Source of the DNA: RGDT01 sp964630925
GTDB taxonomy: Bacteria; Planctomycetota; Planctomycetia; Gemmatales; Gemmataceae
Direction: 5' to 3'
NCBI GenBank assembly: GCA_964630925.1
Contig: CAZVZK010000035.1
Span: 1 to 64,000, forward strand
Length of the DNA: 64,000 bases
Shown: in pieces, positions 9,040-16,897 of the stretch
How the letters are laid out: each line of letters starts with the position of its first letter
Position numbering within the stretch: the stretch's first letter is position 1
Notes under the pieces: generated by a model
Told to the model about the DNA's origin: nothing
Databases searched by the model: none
What the model saw: only the letters and a program-made list of their open reading frames with translations
Program-made: the position numbers and the translations under genes

Positions 9040-9053
9040 TGAGGCACGCCTCA
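9040..9053. promoter_or_regulatory. Palindrome over the ribosome site of the ABC exporter gene
   Basis: TGAGGCACGCCTCA (9040-9053) has 6-base complementary arms and ends exactly before the ATG at 9054, covering the position of a Shine-Dalgarno sequence. It could be an operator or could affect translation. This is a short site and could be chance. Confidence 0.35.
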
Positions 9054-10802
9054 ATGCACGTTTCAACGGACGGGCACCCGGCGCAAGGCACGCACACCCA
9101 CGCCCACGACGCCTCGCCGCCGCACCACAAAGCCGACGTGTGGGCCCTCCTGGCACGGCTCCGCTCCCTGCTCGCCCCGGACTCGAGCGACCTGTGGACG
9201 GTGGCGGTCTACGGCCTGGGCATCGGCGTGCTGTCGCTGGCCATCCCCATCACGGTGGACGCCCTGGTCAACAACGTCCAGGGCGGCAACAGCGAGGCGA
9301 TGCTGGTCGTCATCGTCCTCTCGCTCATCCTCCTCGGCTGCCTCCTGTTCGCGTCGCTGATGCGTGCGTGCCAGGCGTGGGTCGTCGAGCACGTCCAGCG
9401 GCGGGTCTTCGTGCGCGTCGTCGGCGACCTGGCGCACCGCCTGCCGCGTGTCAGCTCGGCGGCGCTGGACAGGCATCACGGCCCGGAGCTCGTCAACCGG
9501 TTCTTCGAGGTGCTGACCCTCCAGAAGGCGGTGGCCACCCTGCTGCTGGACGGGGCCACGGTGCTGATCCAGGGCATCATCGGGCTGGCCCTGCTGGCGG
9601 CGTGGCACCCGTACCTGCTGGGGTTCAACCTCGCCCTGATGCTATGCCTGATTATCGTCGCGTGGGGCTTCGGGTGGGGCGCGGTCAGCGCCAAGATCGA
9701 GGAGAGTTACGCCAAGTACGAGGTGGCCGGCTGGCTGCAGGAGATGGTGCGGCAGCCCCTGGCGTTCAAGCACCCCGCCGGCCAGGACTACGCCCTGGCC
9801 CGCGCCGACGCCCTGGCCTGCGAATTCCTGCGGGCCAGGGGCGAGTCGTTCTCCATCCTGTTCCGCCAGATCGTGTTCGGCCTGATCCTGCAAGCGGCGG
9901 CCAGCGCGGCGATGCTCGGCCTGGGCGGTTACCTGGTGGTCCAGAACGCCCTCACCCTGGGGCAGCTCGTCGCCGCCGAGCTGATCGTCGCGGTCACGGT
10001 CGGCTCGTTCGTGAAGTTGGGCAAGTCGCTGGAGAGCTACTACGACCTGATGGCGGCGGTGGACAAGCTTGGGCACCTGATGGACCTGCCCCTGGAGCGG
10101 GACGTCGGGGAGGACGAGGCCGGCCCCGCCGCCCCGGCCCGCCTCCAGGTGGACGCGGTGTCCTACGCCTACGAGGACGGGTCGGGCCGACGGGGGGCGA
10201 TCCTCGACGGCGTCTCCCTCGAGCTGCGCCCTGGCGAGAGGGTCGGGCTGACGGGAGGGCACGGGGTGGGCAAGTCCACCCTGGTGGACCTGCTCGACGG
10301 GTTGCGTGAGCCGACGGGCGGCGTCATCCGCCTCGACGGGGTGGACATCCGCGACTTCACCCTCCGCTCCCTCCGCGAGCAGGTGGTCGCCGTCGCCCAC
10401 ACCGAGGTGTTCGACGGGACGGTCCTGGAGAACGTCCGCCTGGGCCGCGAGACGGTCTCGGCGGCGGACGTCCGCGCCGCCCTCGCCGCCGTGGGCCTGC
10501 TCGAGCCCATCGAGGGCCTGCCCCTGGGCCTGCACACCCCCCTGGCCACGGGCGGCCAGCCCCTCTCCGACAGCCAGGCGCAACGCCTTGTCCTCGCCCG
10601 AGCCGTCGTCGGCAAGCCGCGCCTCCTCATCATCGACGGGGCCCTGGACAGGCACGGCCCGGCCACGCGGCGCGCCCTCATGGAGTCGCTGGCCCGCCCG
10701 GACGCCCCCTGGACGTTGCTGGTCATCACCAACGAGGCCGACGTTCTCTCGCGCTGCGGGCGTGTCATCACGCTCGGCCACCAACCCGGAGACACGCTAT
10801 GA
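9054..10802 (+). CDS. ABC exporter (membrane domain plus ATPase) with degenerate catalytic motifs
   Basis: 582 aa. N-terminal His-rich tail, then an exporter-type membrane domain (about 40-340, hydrophobic segments such as LWTVAVYGLGIGVLSLAIPI and MLVVIVLSLILLGCLLFASL), then a nucleotide-binding domain. Walker A is normal (GGHGVGKST, Lys407) and the Walker B Asp is kept (LLIID, Asp528). But the catalytic Glu after it is Gly529, the Q-loop Gln is His449 (VAHTEVF), the signature LSGGQ is LSDSQ (504-508), and the H-loop His is Asn560 (VITNEAD). ATP binding looks possible; normal hydrolysis does not. It overlaps the HlyD-like gene by 4 bases (ATGA), and a TolC-like gene follows in the same way, giving a complete type-I-secretion-like set. 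No C39 peptidase domain and no obvious substrate gene are nearby. Confidence 0.88.
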   Translation: MHVSTDGHPAQGTHTHAHDASPPHHKADVWALLARLRSLLAPDSSDLWTVAVYGLGIGVLSLAIPITVDALVNNVQGGNSEAMLVVIVLSLILLGCLLFASLMRACQAWVVEHVQRRVFVRVVGDLAHRLPRVSSAALDRHHGPELVNRFFEVLTLQKAVATLLLDGATVLIQGIIGLALLAAWHPYLLGFNLALMLCLIIVAWGFGWGAVSAKIEESYAKYEVAGWLQEMVRQPLAFKHPAGQDYALARADALACEFLRARGESFSILFRQIVFGLILQAAASAAMLGLGGYLVVQNALTLGQLVAAELIVAVTVGSFVKLGKSLESYYDLMAAVDKLGHLMDLPLERDVGEDEAGPAAPARLQVDAVSYAYEDGSGRRGAILDGVSLELRPGERVGLTGGHGVGKSTLVDLLDGLREPTGGVIRLDGVDIRDFTLRSLREQVVAVAHTEVFDGTVLENVRLGRETVSAADVRAALAAVGLLEPIEGLPLGLHTPLATGGQPLSDSQAQRLVLARAVVGKPRLLIIDGALDRHGPATRRALMESLARPDAPWTLLVITNEADVLSRCGRVITLGHQPGDTL

Positions 10803-12172
10803 TCGGACGCGAGGCCCCCGGCAGACTGAAGGCGTTGGACATGCTGCCGCCGCCCCGGTGGTCGCGGCTGGGGTCGTGGGTGCTGTTGATCGCCCTGGCG
10901 GTGTCGCCGCTGGTGCTCATCTGGGTGCCGTGGCAGCAGAGCATCTCGGCCAAGGGCCGGGTCATCGCCTTCGACCCGGAGGAGCGGCAGCAGGTGATCG
11001 AGTCGCCCGTCGGCGGGCGGGTCAAGGCCTGGCACGTCCGCGAGGGGCAGGAGGTCAAGAAGGGGGACCGCCTCGTCTCGGTCGAGGACCCCGACCCCGA
11101 GCTGCCGCGCCGCCTCTCCCAGAACAAGGCCGCCATCAACGAGCGTCGCAAGGCGGCGCAGGACCGCATCGAGGCGTTCGACGGCCAGATCACCTCCCTG
11201 ACCGGCTCGAAGACGCGGGCCCTCGCCGCCGCCGGGCAGCGCCTTCTGGGGGCGCAGGAGGGGTACAAGGCGGCGCAGAGGCAGGTGGAGATCGCCGGCG
11301 CCAACCGGGTGCTGGCGCGGATCAACTTCGGCATGGAAGAGCGGATGATCAAGGAGGGGCTGACCAGCGAGCTGATGTTCGAGACGGCGCGGCAGCGCCG
11401 CCTGGCCACCGACCAGGAGGAGCAGCGGGCGCGCAATGGGGAGGAGGCGGCCCGGCTAACCGCCGAGGCGGCCCGCGAGGACCTGGAGAAGATCCGCAAC
11501 GACGCGGACGCGGCCATCGGGGCGGCCCGGGCTAACCGCCAGTCGGCGGAGGCCGAGCGGGCCCAGGCCGACCGCGACCTCGCCGACATCGACACGCGGA
11601 TCGCGCGGCAGTCCACCCAGGAGGTCCTGTCGCCCTGCGACGGGACGGTGTACAGGGTGCTGGCCAACGGGGCGGCGGGCGGGAACCTCGTCAAGGACGG
11701 CGAGCAGCTCATGATCATCACCCCACGCATCAAGGAGGACAGCAAGCGCATCGTCGAGCTGTTCATGGAGGGCAACGACGCCCCGCAGGTCACCGAGTTC
11801 CTCCGCCAGCGCAAGGCGGCCTCGCCCGACGGGGTCGTCCGTGCCCGCCTCCAGTTCGAGGGCTGGCCGGCCGTGCAGTGGATCGGCTGGCCCACCCTCG
11901 CCGTCGGCACCTTCGGCGGCCGGGTGGTCTTCGTGGACCAGCACGACGACGGCAAGGGGAAGTTCCGCGTCCTCGTCGAGCCGGACCCGTCGGACAAGCC
12001 CTGGCCCGGCGAGTTCCTCCTCCGCCAGGGCGGCAGGGCCCAGGGGTGGCTGATGCTCGGCCGCGTCAGCCTCGGCTACGAGCTGTGGCGGCGCTTCAAC
12101 GGCTTCCCGCCGGTCGTGGTGGACGACAAGGAAGACAAGGCCAAGCCCGCCAAGGTGAAGGTGCCGAAATGA
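10799..12172 (+). CDS. HlyD-family periplasmic adaptor (membrane fusion protein)
   Basis: 457 aa. A single membrane anchor at about 23-43 (LGSWVLLIALAVSPLVLIWV). A biotinyl-lipoyl-like half-motif follows (IESPVGGRVKAWHVREGQEV), then a long coiled-coil hairpin (about 105-270, rich in Ala, Arg and Glu), then the second lipoyl half (LSPCDGTVYRVLANGAAGGN) and a beta-barrel-like region. This is the adaptor that joins an inner-membrane ABC exporter to an outer-membrane TolC channel. The start overlaps the stop of the ABC gene (ATGA) and the stop overlaps the TolC-like start, so the three are translationally coupled. The C-terminal part is Trp rich and longer than in minimal adaptors. Confidence 0.88.
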   Translation: MIGREAPGRLKALDMLPPPRWSRLGSWVLLIALAVSPLVLIWVPWQQSISAKGRVIAFDPEERQQVIESPVGGRVKAWHVREGQEVKKGDRLVSVEDPDPELPRRLSQNKAAINERRKAAQDRIEAFDGQITSLTGSKTRALAAAGQRLLGAQEGYKAAQRQVEIAGANRVLARINFGMEERMIKEGLTSELMFETARQRRLATDQEEQRARNGEEAARLTAEAAREDLEKIRNDADAAIGAARANRQSAEAERAQADRDLADIDTRIARQSTQEVLSPCDGTVYRVLANGAAGGNLVKDGEQLMIITPRIKEDSKRIVELFMEGNDAPQVTEFLRQRKAASPDGVVRARLQFEGWPAVQWIGWPTLAVGTFGGRVVFVDQHDDGKGKFRVLVEPDPSDKPWPGEFLLRQGGRAQGWLMLGRVSLGYELWRRFNGFPPVVVDDKEDKAKPAKVKVPK

Positions 12173-13761
12173 CGACCCGCGCCAGGACGGCATGCCTGAT
12201 GGCGGCGGTGCTGTGGGCCGCCGCTGCCGGCGGCACCCCGCCGGCGATCACCTTCGTCGCCGCGCCGCCAGCGGCGCCGCCGTCGCCGGTGCTGCCCGCC
12301 CCCACCCCGGACAAGAAGGGGGCGGGGGCGGACAGGCCGCTGAGCCCGCCGCCGACCTTGGGCGGCCCGCTGGCCCCCGGTACGCCCCTGGGCACCGAGG
12401 TGACGGCGGCGCCGCTGCTCTTGGAGGACGTGCTGGCCTCGGCCGACGCCTTCTTCCCAGGCATCCTCGCCGCCGAGCAGGAACGCGCCATCGCCGCGGG
12501 GCGGCAGACCTCCGCGCGCGGGGCGTTCGACGTGTCCCTCCGCTCGGACGAGCTGTTCACGGGCGGCACTTACGACAACCAGCGCTACGGCATCGGCCTG
12601 GGGCAGGCGACGCCGTTGCTGGGCATGTCCTACTTCGCCGGCTACCGGCTGGGCAGCGGGGCCTACCCGGTATACTACGGCGACCGCAAGACGGCGGAGG
12701 GCGGCGAGTTCCGCGCCGGGGCGGTGCTCCCGCTGCTGCGTGGCCGCGAGATCGACCGCGCCCGGGCCGACGTGGAGAAGAGCGACATCGGCCGCGCACT
12801 GGCCGAGCCGGCGGTGCGGCAGCAACGCCTGGACGTGGCCCGCGCCGCCGCCCGCGCCTACTGGTCGTGGGCCGCCGCCGGCCAGCGCTACCTCATCGCC
12901 CGCGACGTGCTGCGGATCGCCCGCGCCCGGGACGAGCAGCTCGGCAAGCGCGTGGCCACCGGCAACCTCGCCCGCATCGAGCAGGAGGACAACCGCCGTG
13001 TGATCGTCGAGCGGGAGGCGCGCCTCGTCATCGCACTGCGCGCCTTCCAGCAGGCGGGCATCGCCCTCTCGCTTTACCACCGCGGCCCCGAGGGCCAGCC
13101 GCTCATGCCGTCGGCGGCTCAGCTGCCGGCGTTCTGCGCCCCCGCCCCGCCGCCGGACGAGGCGTCGCGGCTGGCCGAGCTGGAGGGGGCGTTCGCCCGC
13201 CGCCCGGAGGTCCAGCGCCTCACCCTGGAGCGTCAGCGGACGATGGTGGACCTGCGGCTGGCGGAGAACCAGATGCTGCCGGGGGTCAACCTGACGATGG
13301 CGGCGGCGCAGGACGTGGGCTTCGGCAAGCGTTCGCCGCAGAGCACGTCGCCGCTGGCGCGCGAGACGTTCGAGGCCGGCGTCGTGATCGACGTGCCGCT
13401 GCAACGGCGCGACGCGCGCGGGCGCATCCAGGCCGGCCGGGCCGAGCTGGCCCGCCTCACCGCGCTGGAGCAGCTGGCCCGCGACCGCATCGCCCAGGAG
13501 GCCGCCGACGCCGCCAACGCCCTGGATCGCGCCTACGACCTGCTGCGGCGCGGCCGGGACAACCGCCTCCAGGCGTCGTACATCGAGGAGGCGGAGCGCC
13601 GGCTGTTCGACATCGGCAAGAGCGACCTGTTCCGGGTCAACCTCCGCGAGCTGGCGGCGGCGGAGGCCCGCCTGCTCGAGCTGGACGCGGCAGCCGAGTT
13701 CTACCGCGCCCTGGCCGACTACGCCGCCGCCCTCGGCCTGACGCCGGCCGAGAAGAGGTGA
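12169..13761 (+). CDS. TolC-family outer membrane efflux protein
   Basis: 530 aa. Signal peptide about 1-22 (MTTRARTACLMAAVLWAAAA), then a Pro/Ala-rich linker to about residue 75, then the OEP fold: two repeats of long amphipathic helices (about 85-300 and 340-525) with strand segments such as RYGIGLGQATPLLGMSYFAG and AGVVIDVPLQRRDARGRIQA. TolC proteins form trimeric channels through the outer membrane and periplasm for type I secretion or efflux. It is the third gene of the coupled operon 9054-13761. A degraded copy of the start of threonine synthase begins 9 bases after its stop. Confidence 0.87.
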   Translation: MTTRARTACLMAAVLWAAAAGGTPPAITFVAAPPAAPPSPVLPAPTPDKKGAGADRPLSPPPTLGGPLAPGTPLGTEVTAAPLLLEDVLASADAFFPGILAAEQERAIAAGRQTSARGAFDVSLRSDELFTGGTYDNQRYGIGLGQATPLLGMSYFAGYRLGSGAYPVYYGDRKTAEGGEFRAGAVLPLLRGREIDRARADVEKSDIGRALAEPAVRQQRLDVARAAARAYWSWAAAGQRYLIARDVLRIARARDEQLGKRVATGNLARIEQEDNRRVIVEREARLVIALRAFQQAGIALSLYHRGPEGQPLMPSAAQLPAFCAPAPPPDEASRLAELEGAFARRPEVQRLTLERQRTMVDLRLAENQMLPGVNLTMAAAQDVGFGKRSPQSTSPLARETFEAGVVIDVPLQRRDARGRIQAGRAELARLTALEQLARDRIAQEAADAANALDRAYDLLRRGRDNRLQASYIEEAERRLFDIGKSDLFRVNLRELAAAEARLLELDAAAEFYRALADYAAALGLTPAEKR

Positions 13762-13770
13762 CACATCCGC

Positions 13771-13815
13771 CTCGGCTTCCGCCGCGCCGAGTGCGGGACC
13801 CTGTACCCGCCCGGC
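13771..13815 (+). pseudogene. Fragment of threonine synthase N terminus
   Basis: Read from 13771 this encodes LGFRRAECGTLYPPG. The intact threonine synthase at 16898 begins MLLGFRCAECGALYPPG. I count 39 of 45 identical bases. There is no start and the frame loses similarity right after the match. It is a duplicated remnant about 3 kb from its source, just after the TolC-like stop. Confidence 0.7.
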
Positions 13816-13989
13816 CATCGAGGTATCGCCCCCAGGCCCTGCGACGCCACCTTGGCCGCGCTCGCCTGGCCTCGCGCCGCCTTATTCCGGCTCGGCCCGC
13901 TGACTTCGTGAGGGCGACGGATGGCCCACCATCACTGACCACACGGACGGCCCCGGGCGTCGGCCGCGCCGCCAGGCCTTCGGGATGGG

Positions 13990-14430
13990 ATGTTGGGGCG
14001 GGTTCGTCGTGTCTGGCCATGGACGGAGAAGGTGTACGGCATCCCGCCGGAGCAGGTGATCGGCAGCACCGGCGGCTTGAAGTTCGAGATCGGCGACGGC
14101 GCCCCGGTGGTCGTGAAACTCCCCACCCTCGTCCACAAGGACGACAAGGACGGCAAGCCGGTGGCCTTCCAGCGGCACATCGGCCGGCGTCCGGTCATGT
14201 GTTTCGGCAACTCCGACGGCGACTACGAGATGCTCCGGTGGACTACCGCCGGCGTCGGCCCGCGGTTCGGCCTGATCGTCCACCACACCGACGGCAAGCG
14301 CGAGTACGCCTATGACCGCGAGTCCAAGGTCGGCCGGCTCGGCAAGGCCCTGGACGAGGCCGCCCGGCACGGGTGGTTGGTTGCCGACATGGCCAGGGAC
14401 TGGAAGACCGTGTTCGCCTTCGAGAAGTGA
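13990..14430 (+). pseudogene. C-terminal remnant of an HAD-family phosphatase
   Basis: 146 codons that match the C-terminal half of planctomycete HAD-like hydrolases: VYGIPPEQVIGSTGGLKFEI, then RRPVMCFGNSDGDYEMLRWT (motif IV with acidic residues) and GLIVHHTDGKREYAYDRES. The N-terminal half, which holds the DxDxT nucleophile motif and motif II, is absent; an in-frame stop at 13936 closes the frame and the preceding bases encode nothing similar. A normal family member is roughly twice as long. I read it as a truncated gene. Together with the threonine synthase fragment just before it, the region looks like a deletion or recombination scar. It could in principle be expressed from the ATG at 13990, but catalysis is unlikely. 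Confidence 0.72.
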
Positions 14431-14769
14431 CCCCGGTCAGCTCACGCGCGTCCGTGCCTTTGGATCGAATTGCCGTTCACCCGGCGGCGGCCGACGCCTC
14501 CGGGCGGGCTACGCCTGTTCACGCCCCCACCTCGTAAGCGGCCCCTCGTGACCTCGTCCGGGCCTCGGCGTGACGTACTCAGGGGCCGAGTCGCATGGCC
14601 CGTGACGCCCGGACGGATTCGCACGCACGCCCGTGTCGCCTTTGACGGTTAACACGTCGGCGGTGTGCCGACACGGGCACTGCGCACCGTTCTTCCCAGT
14701 GTGTTCGTGGCGTGAGAGCCGATCTTCACTCCTGGCTTGCCCCTCGGTCCTCATGGGAAAGGAAGCCCC
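14431..14769. other. Intergenic region, no gene seen
   Basis: About 340 bases between the HAD remnant and the beta-barrel-like gene. Short G/C-rich repeats occur (several CGTGAC and GGCCGAG words) and a small hairpin, GTCGGC ggtgt GCCGAC, at 14656-14672, preceded by TTGACG at about 14642. AAAGGAAG lies before the ATG at 14770. No protein or RNA gene is recognised. Confidence 0.5.
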
Positions 14770-15780
14770 ATGTCCGCGCGATTGCCCCTTCTCGCCTTGA
14801 CGATCTTGACGGCCCCTGCGCTCGCGCAGGTGCCCATCCTGTCCCCTGCGGACGCCGCCGTCCCGGCCGCGGCCACACCGTCTCCCATCCCCTCGTCGGG
14901 GGTGTGCGTCTGGCCCCAGGCCGACGCACCCGCCCCGGCGTCCGGGACCCGCGGGTTCTCCAACTTCATCGGGTTCATGAGCAACCCCATCCAGAACGTC
15001 GATCCGCGCTCGCTCACCCAGGTCTGGCCTGTCTTCCTCGCGGGCTGGACCGACCCGTTCGGCCCGCTGCCGGATGCCAACTTCCAGGTGTACGGGGCCG
15101 GGATCAACCTCGCCCTGACGGAGCGTCTGAGCGTCGGCCTCAACCAGGGCGGCTATCAGGCCATCCAAACCGGCTCGGTGGGCGGCGGCCCGATCACCCA
15201 GGTGATCGCCGCCCGCCGCGGGCTGGGGAACCAGACACGGACAGGCTTCCTCAACCTGGGCGGCTTCGCCCAGTACACCCTCGTCGCCAACGAGGAGAGC
15301 CAGACCCTGTTCACCGTCGGCACCCGCTTCGAGGTCCCTTCGGGGTCCACCGAGGTCTTCCAGGGGCGGGGGCCCGCGTACGTGTCGCCGTACATCACCT
15401 TCGGCCAGGGGCTGGGCAACTTCCACCTGCTGGCCACGGCCGGGTACGAATTCCCGGCCCGCACCGGCAACACGGAGCTGCGGACGTTCTACTGCAACGC
15501 CCACCTCGACTACCAGCTGATGGACTGGATCTACCCCCTCGTCGAGCTGAACTACGCGCGGGCGAGCGGCAGCACGGACGTGAACCTGCCGCTGGCCGGC
15601 AAGTTCTTCGAGCTCAGCAACTTCGAGGCCGTCGGCGAGGTGCTGACCATGGCCGTGGGTGTGAACTTCGTGCTCGTCCGCGACCGGCTGGAGCTGGGCG
15701 GTGCCTGGAGCACGCCGCTGTACACCCGCCGCGACTTCAACTTCAACTCGATGATCGTCAAGATGATCGTGCGGTTCTGA
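14770..15780 (+). CDS. Secreted protein, probably an outer-membrane beta-barrel
   Basis: 336 aa. Signal peptide about 1-19 (MSARLPLLALTILTAPALAQ). After a Pro/Ala-rich linker the sequence consists of alternating strands with aromatic girdles and short turns (FQVYGAGINLALTERLSVGL, PYITFGQGLGNFHLLATAGY, LRTFYCNAHLDYQLMDWIYP) and ends in a typical C-terminal strand with Phe (SMIVKMIVRF). This pattern fits an outer-membrane barrel. I do not assign a family; transport or structural roles are both open. AAAGGAAG precedes the ATG at 14770, which supports this start over 14737. It is convergent with the truncated porin at 15871-16647. Confidence 0.78.
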   Translation: MSARLPLLALTILTAPALAQVPILSPADAAVPAAATPSPIPSSGVCVWPQADAPAPASGTRGFSNFIGFMSNPIQNVDPRSLTQVWPVFLAGWTDPFGPLPDANFQVYGAGINLALTERLSVGLNQGGYQAIQTGSVGGGPITQVIAARRGLGNQTRTGFLNLGGFAQYTLVANEESQTLFTVGTRFEVPSGSTEVFQGRGPAYVSPYITFGQGLGNFHLLATAGYEFPARTGNTELRTFYCNAHLDYQLMDWIYPLVELNYARASGSTDVNLPLAGKFFELSNFEAVGEVLTMAVGVNFVLVRDRLELGGAWSTPLYTRRDFNFNSMIVKMIVRF

Positions 15781-15826
15781 AAAACGAGCAGGCACGCCCG
15801 ACGGCCCCTCCCGCGACGGCGGGGAG

Positions 15827-15866
15827 CCCCGGCCCCATCACGGCCCGCCGGAACGGCGGGGCCGGG
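15827..15866. terminator. Strong hairpin between convergent genes
   Basis: CCCGGCCCC (15828-15836) can pair with GGGGCCGGG (15858-15866), and inside it CCCGCCG (15844-15850) pairs with CGGCGGG (15854-15860) around a GAA loop. It lies between the stops of two convergent genes, as expected for a bidirectional terminator. No clear U-tract follows. Confidence 0.55.
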
Positions 15867-15870
15867 CCGA

Positions 15871-16647
15871 TCAACGGCGGATCAGCAGAGTAATCGGCAG
15901 CCCCGTCAGGCGGGCCGTGTACGACCAGGTGTCCTGGTCCCCGGTGTTCTGCCCGGCGTTGTTGGCCCCGTTGCGGAATGCCCCCAACGCGAACATCATG
16001 CGCTCGTCGTCCGGCCACCAGAACCCGCACACACCCCAGTTCCGCGCCGGGTCCAGCTCGTTCAAGGGCGAGCGCTCCAGGAACGTGACGAACGGCACCC
16101 CGGTCGCCGCTTCTAAACTGAACGGCTCACGGAAATGGCCGACGCGTACCTCGCGGACGCCCGGGATGGCTGTCAGCCCGACGAACACATCGAGCAACTG
16201 CACGTTGCCCCCGGCCAGCTCCACCTCGGACACCCACCGCGAGGAGTCGCCGATCACGCCCTGCGCCCCCAGCCGCACGCGGCGGAATCCGTAGCCGTTC
16301 TGCAGGTCACCGATCGTCGCCTTGCTTCCCCTCGACTGCCCGGCCATGACGGCTTCGGTTTCGATCAACCCGCGGACCCGGAATGTCGGCTTCAGGAACT
16401 CTTCCAGCGTTGGCGGCTGAGACTTGTCTCCAGCGGCCGCGGGCCGCGGCTCCGGGGCGAGGGGTTCGGCCCCCTTGACGGCCTCCCCGTTCATGGGCGT
16501 TGAAGCTGCCGGTGACGGGCCGCCTGACACCGAGGTGTCGGGGCCGGGGCTCGCGGCCTTCGGGCCTGACGAAGGCCGAACCTGTGCCTGCGCCACGGCT
16601 CCGGACAGCACCGCAACCCCGATGAGGATGTAGGCGGACGGTTTCAT
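15871..16647 (-). CDS. Porin O/P-like protein, C-terminally truncated
   Basis: 258 aa from ATG 16647. Signal peptide about 1-22 (MKPSAYILIGVAVLSGAVAQ), then a Pro/Ala-rich linker, then the start of a porin O/P barrel: FRVRGLIETEAVMAGQSRGS, FRRVRLGAQGVIGDSSRWVS, VREVRVGHFREPFSLEAATG, FLERSPLNELDPARNWGVCG, and the conserved NGANNAGQNTGDQDTWSYTA. It stops at ITLLIRR, where relatives continue for perhaps 150-200 residues. No continuation is found in other frames in the 90 bases before the next gene, so the rest was lost rather than frameshifted. A half barrel is unlikely to insert; probably a decaying gene. Its upstream region is shared with threonine synthase, transcribed the other way. Confidence 0.72.
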   Translation of the reverse strand: MKPSAYILIGVAVLSGAVAQAQVRPSSGPKAASPGPDTSVSGGPSPAASTPMNGEAVKGAEPLAPEPRPAAAGDKSQPPTLEEFLKPTFRVRGLIETEAVMAGQSRGSKATIGDLQNGYGFRRVRLGAQGVIGDSSRWVSEVELAGGNVQLLDVFVGLTAIPGVREVRVGHFREPFSLEAATGVPFVTFLERSPLNELDPARNWGVCGFWWPDDERMMFALGAFRNGANNAGQNTGDQDTWSYTARLTGLPITLLIRR

Positions 16648-16897
16648 GCAACAGCACCACTGCGTGCCGATAACGGCACACTCCAGCCTGCGAGGGTTGG
16701 CGCGGCTAATACGACGAGCCAGGCAGACAGTCAAGGTGAAAGTGAAGCCGTGAACCCGGTGAGCGGCGGGGCTGGGGGTATCGTCCTCCAGCACCGCGAC
16801 CTGGACACTTTTGTTGTCCCCCGTGGGATAGGAGGGGTGCCCTTCGCTGCGCGCCCTGGTAAATTGTGTAAGCCGAGCCGGAGGGGAGGGCACCGCT

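Noticed and set aside
9054..13761. A bacteriocin or RTX toxin secretion locus with its substrate
   Set aside because: The three secretion genes are present, but no small leader peptide, glycine-rich repeat protein or C39 peptidase domain lies in or next to the operon.
12192..14315. A 707-codon plus-strand frame over the TolC-like gene and the HAD remnant
   Set aside because: Arg/Pro/Gly-rich shadow in the wrong frame; the TolC-like protein is in the frame beginning at 12169.
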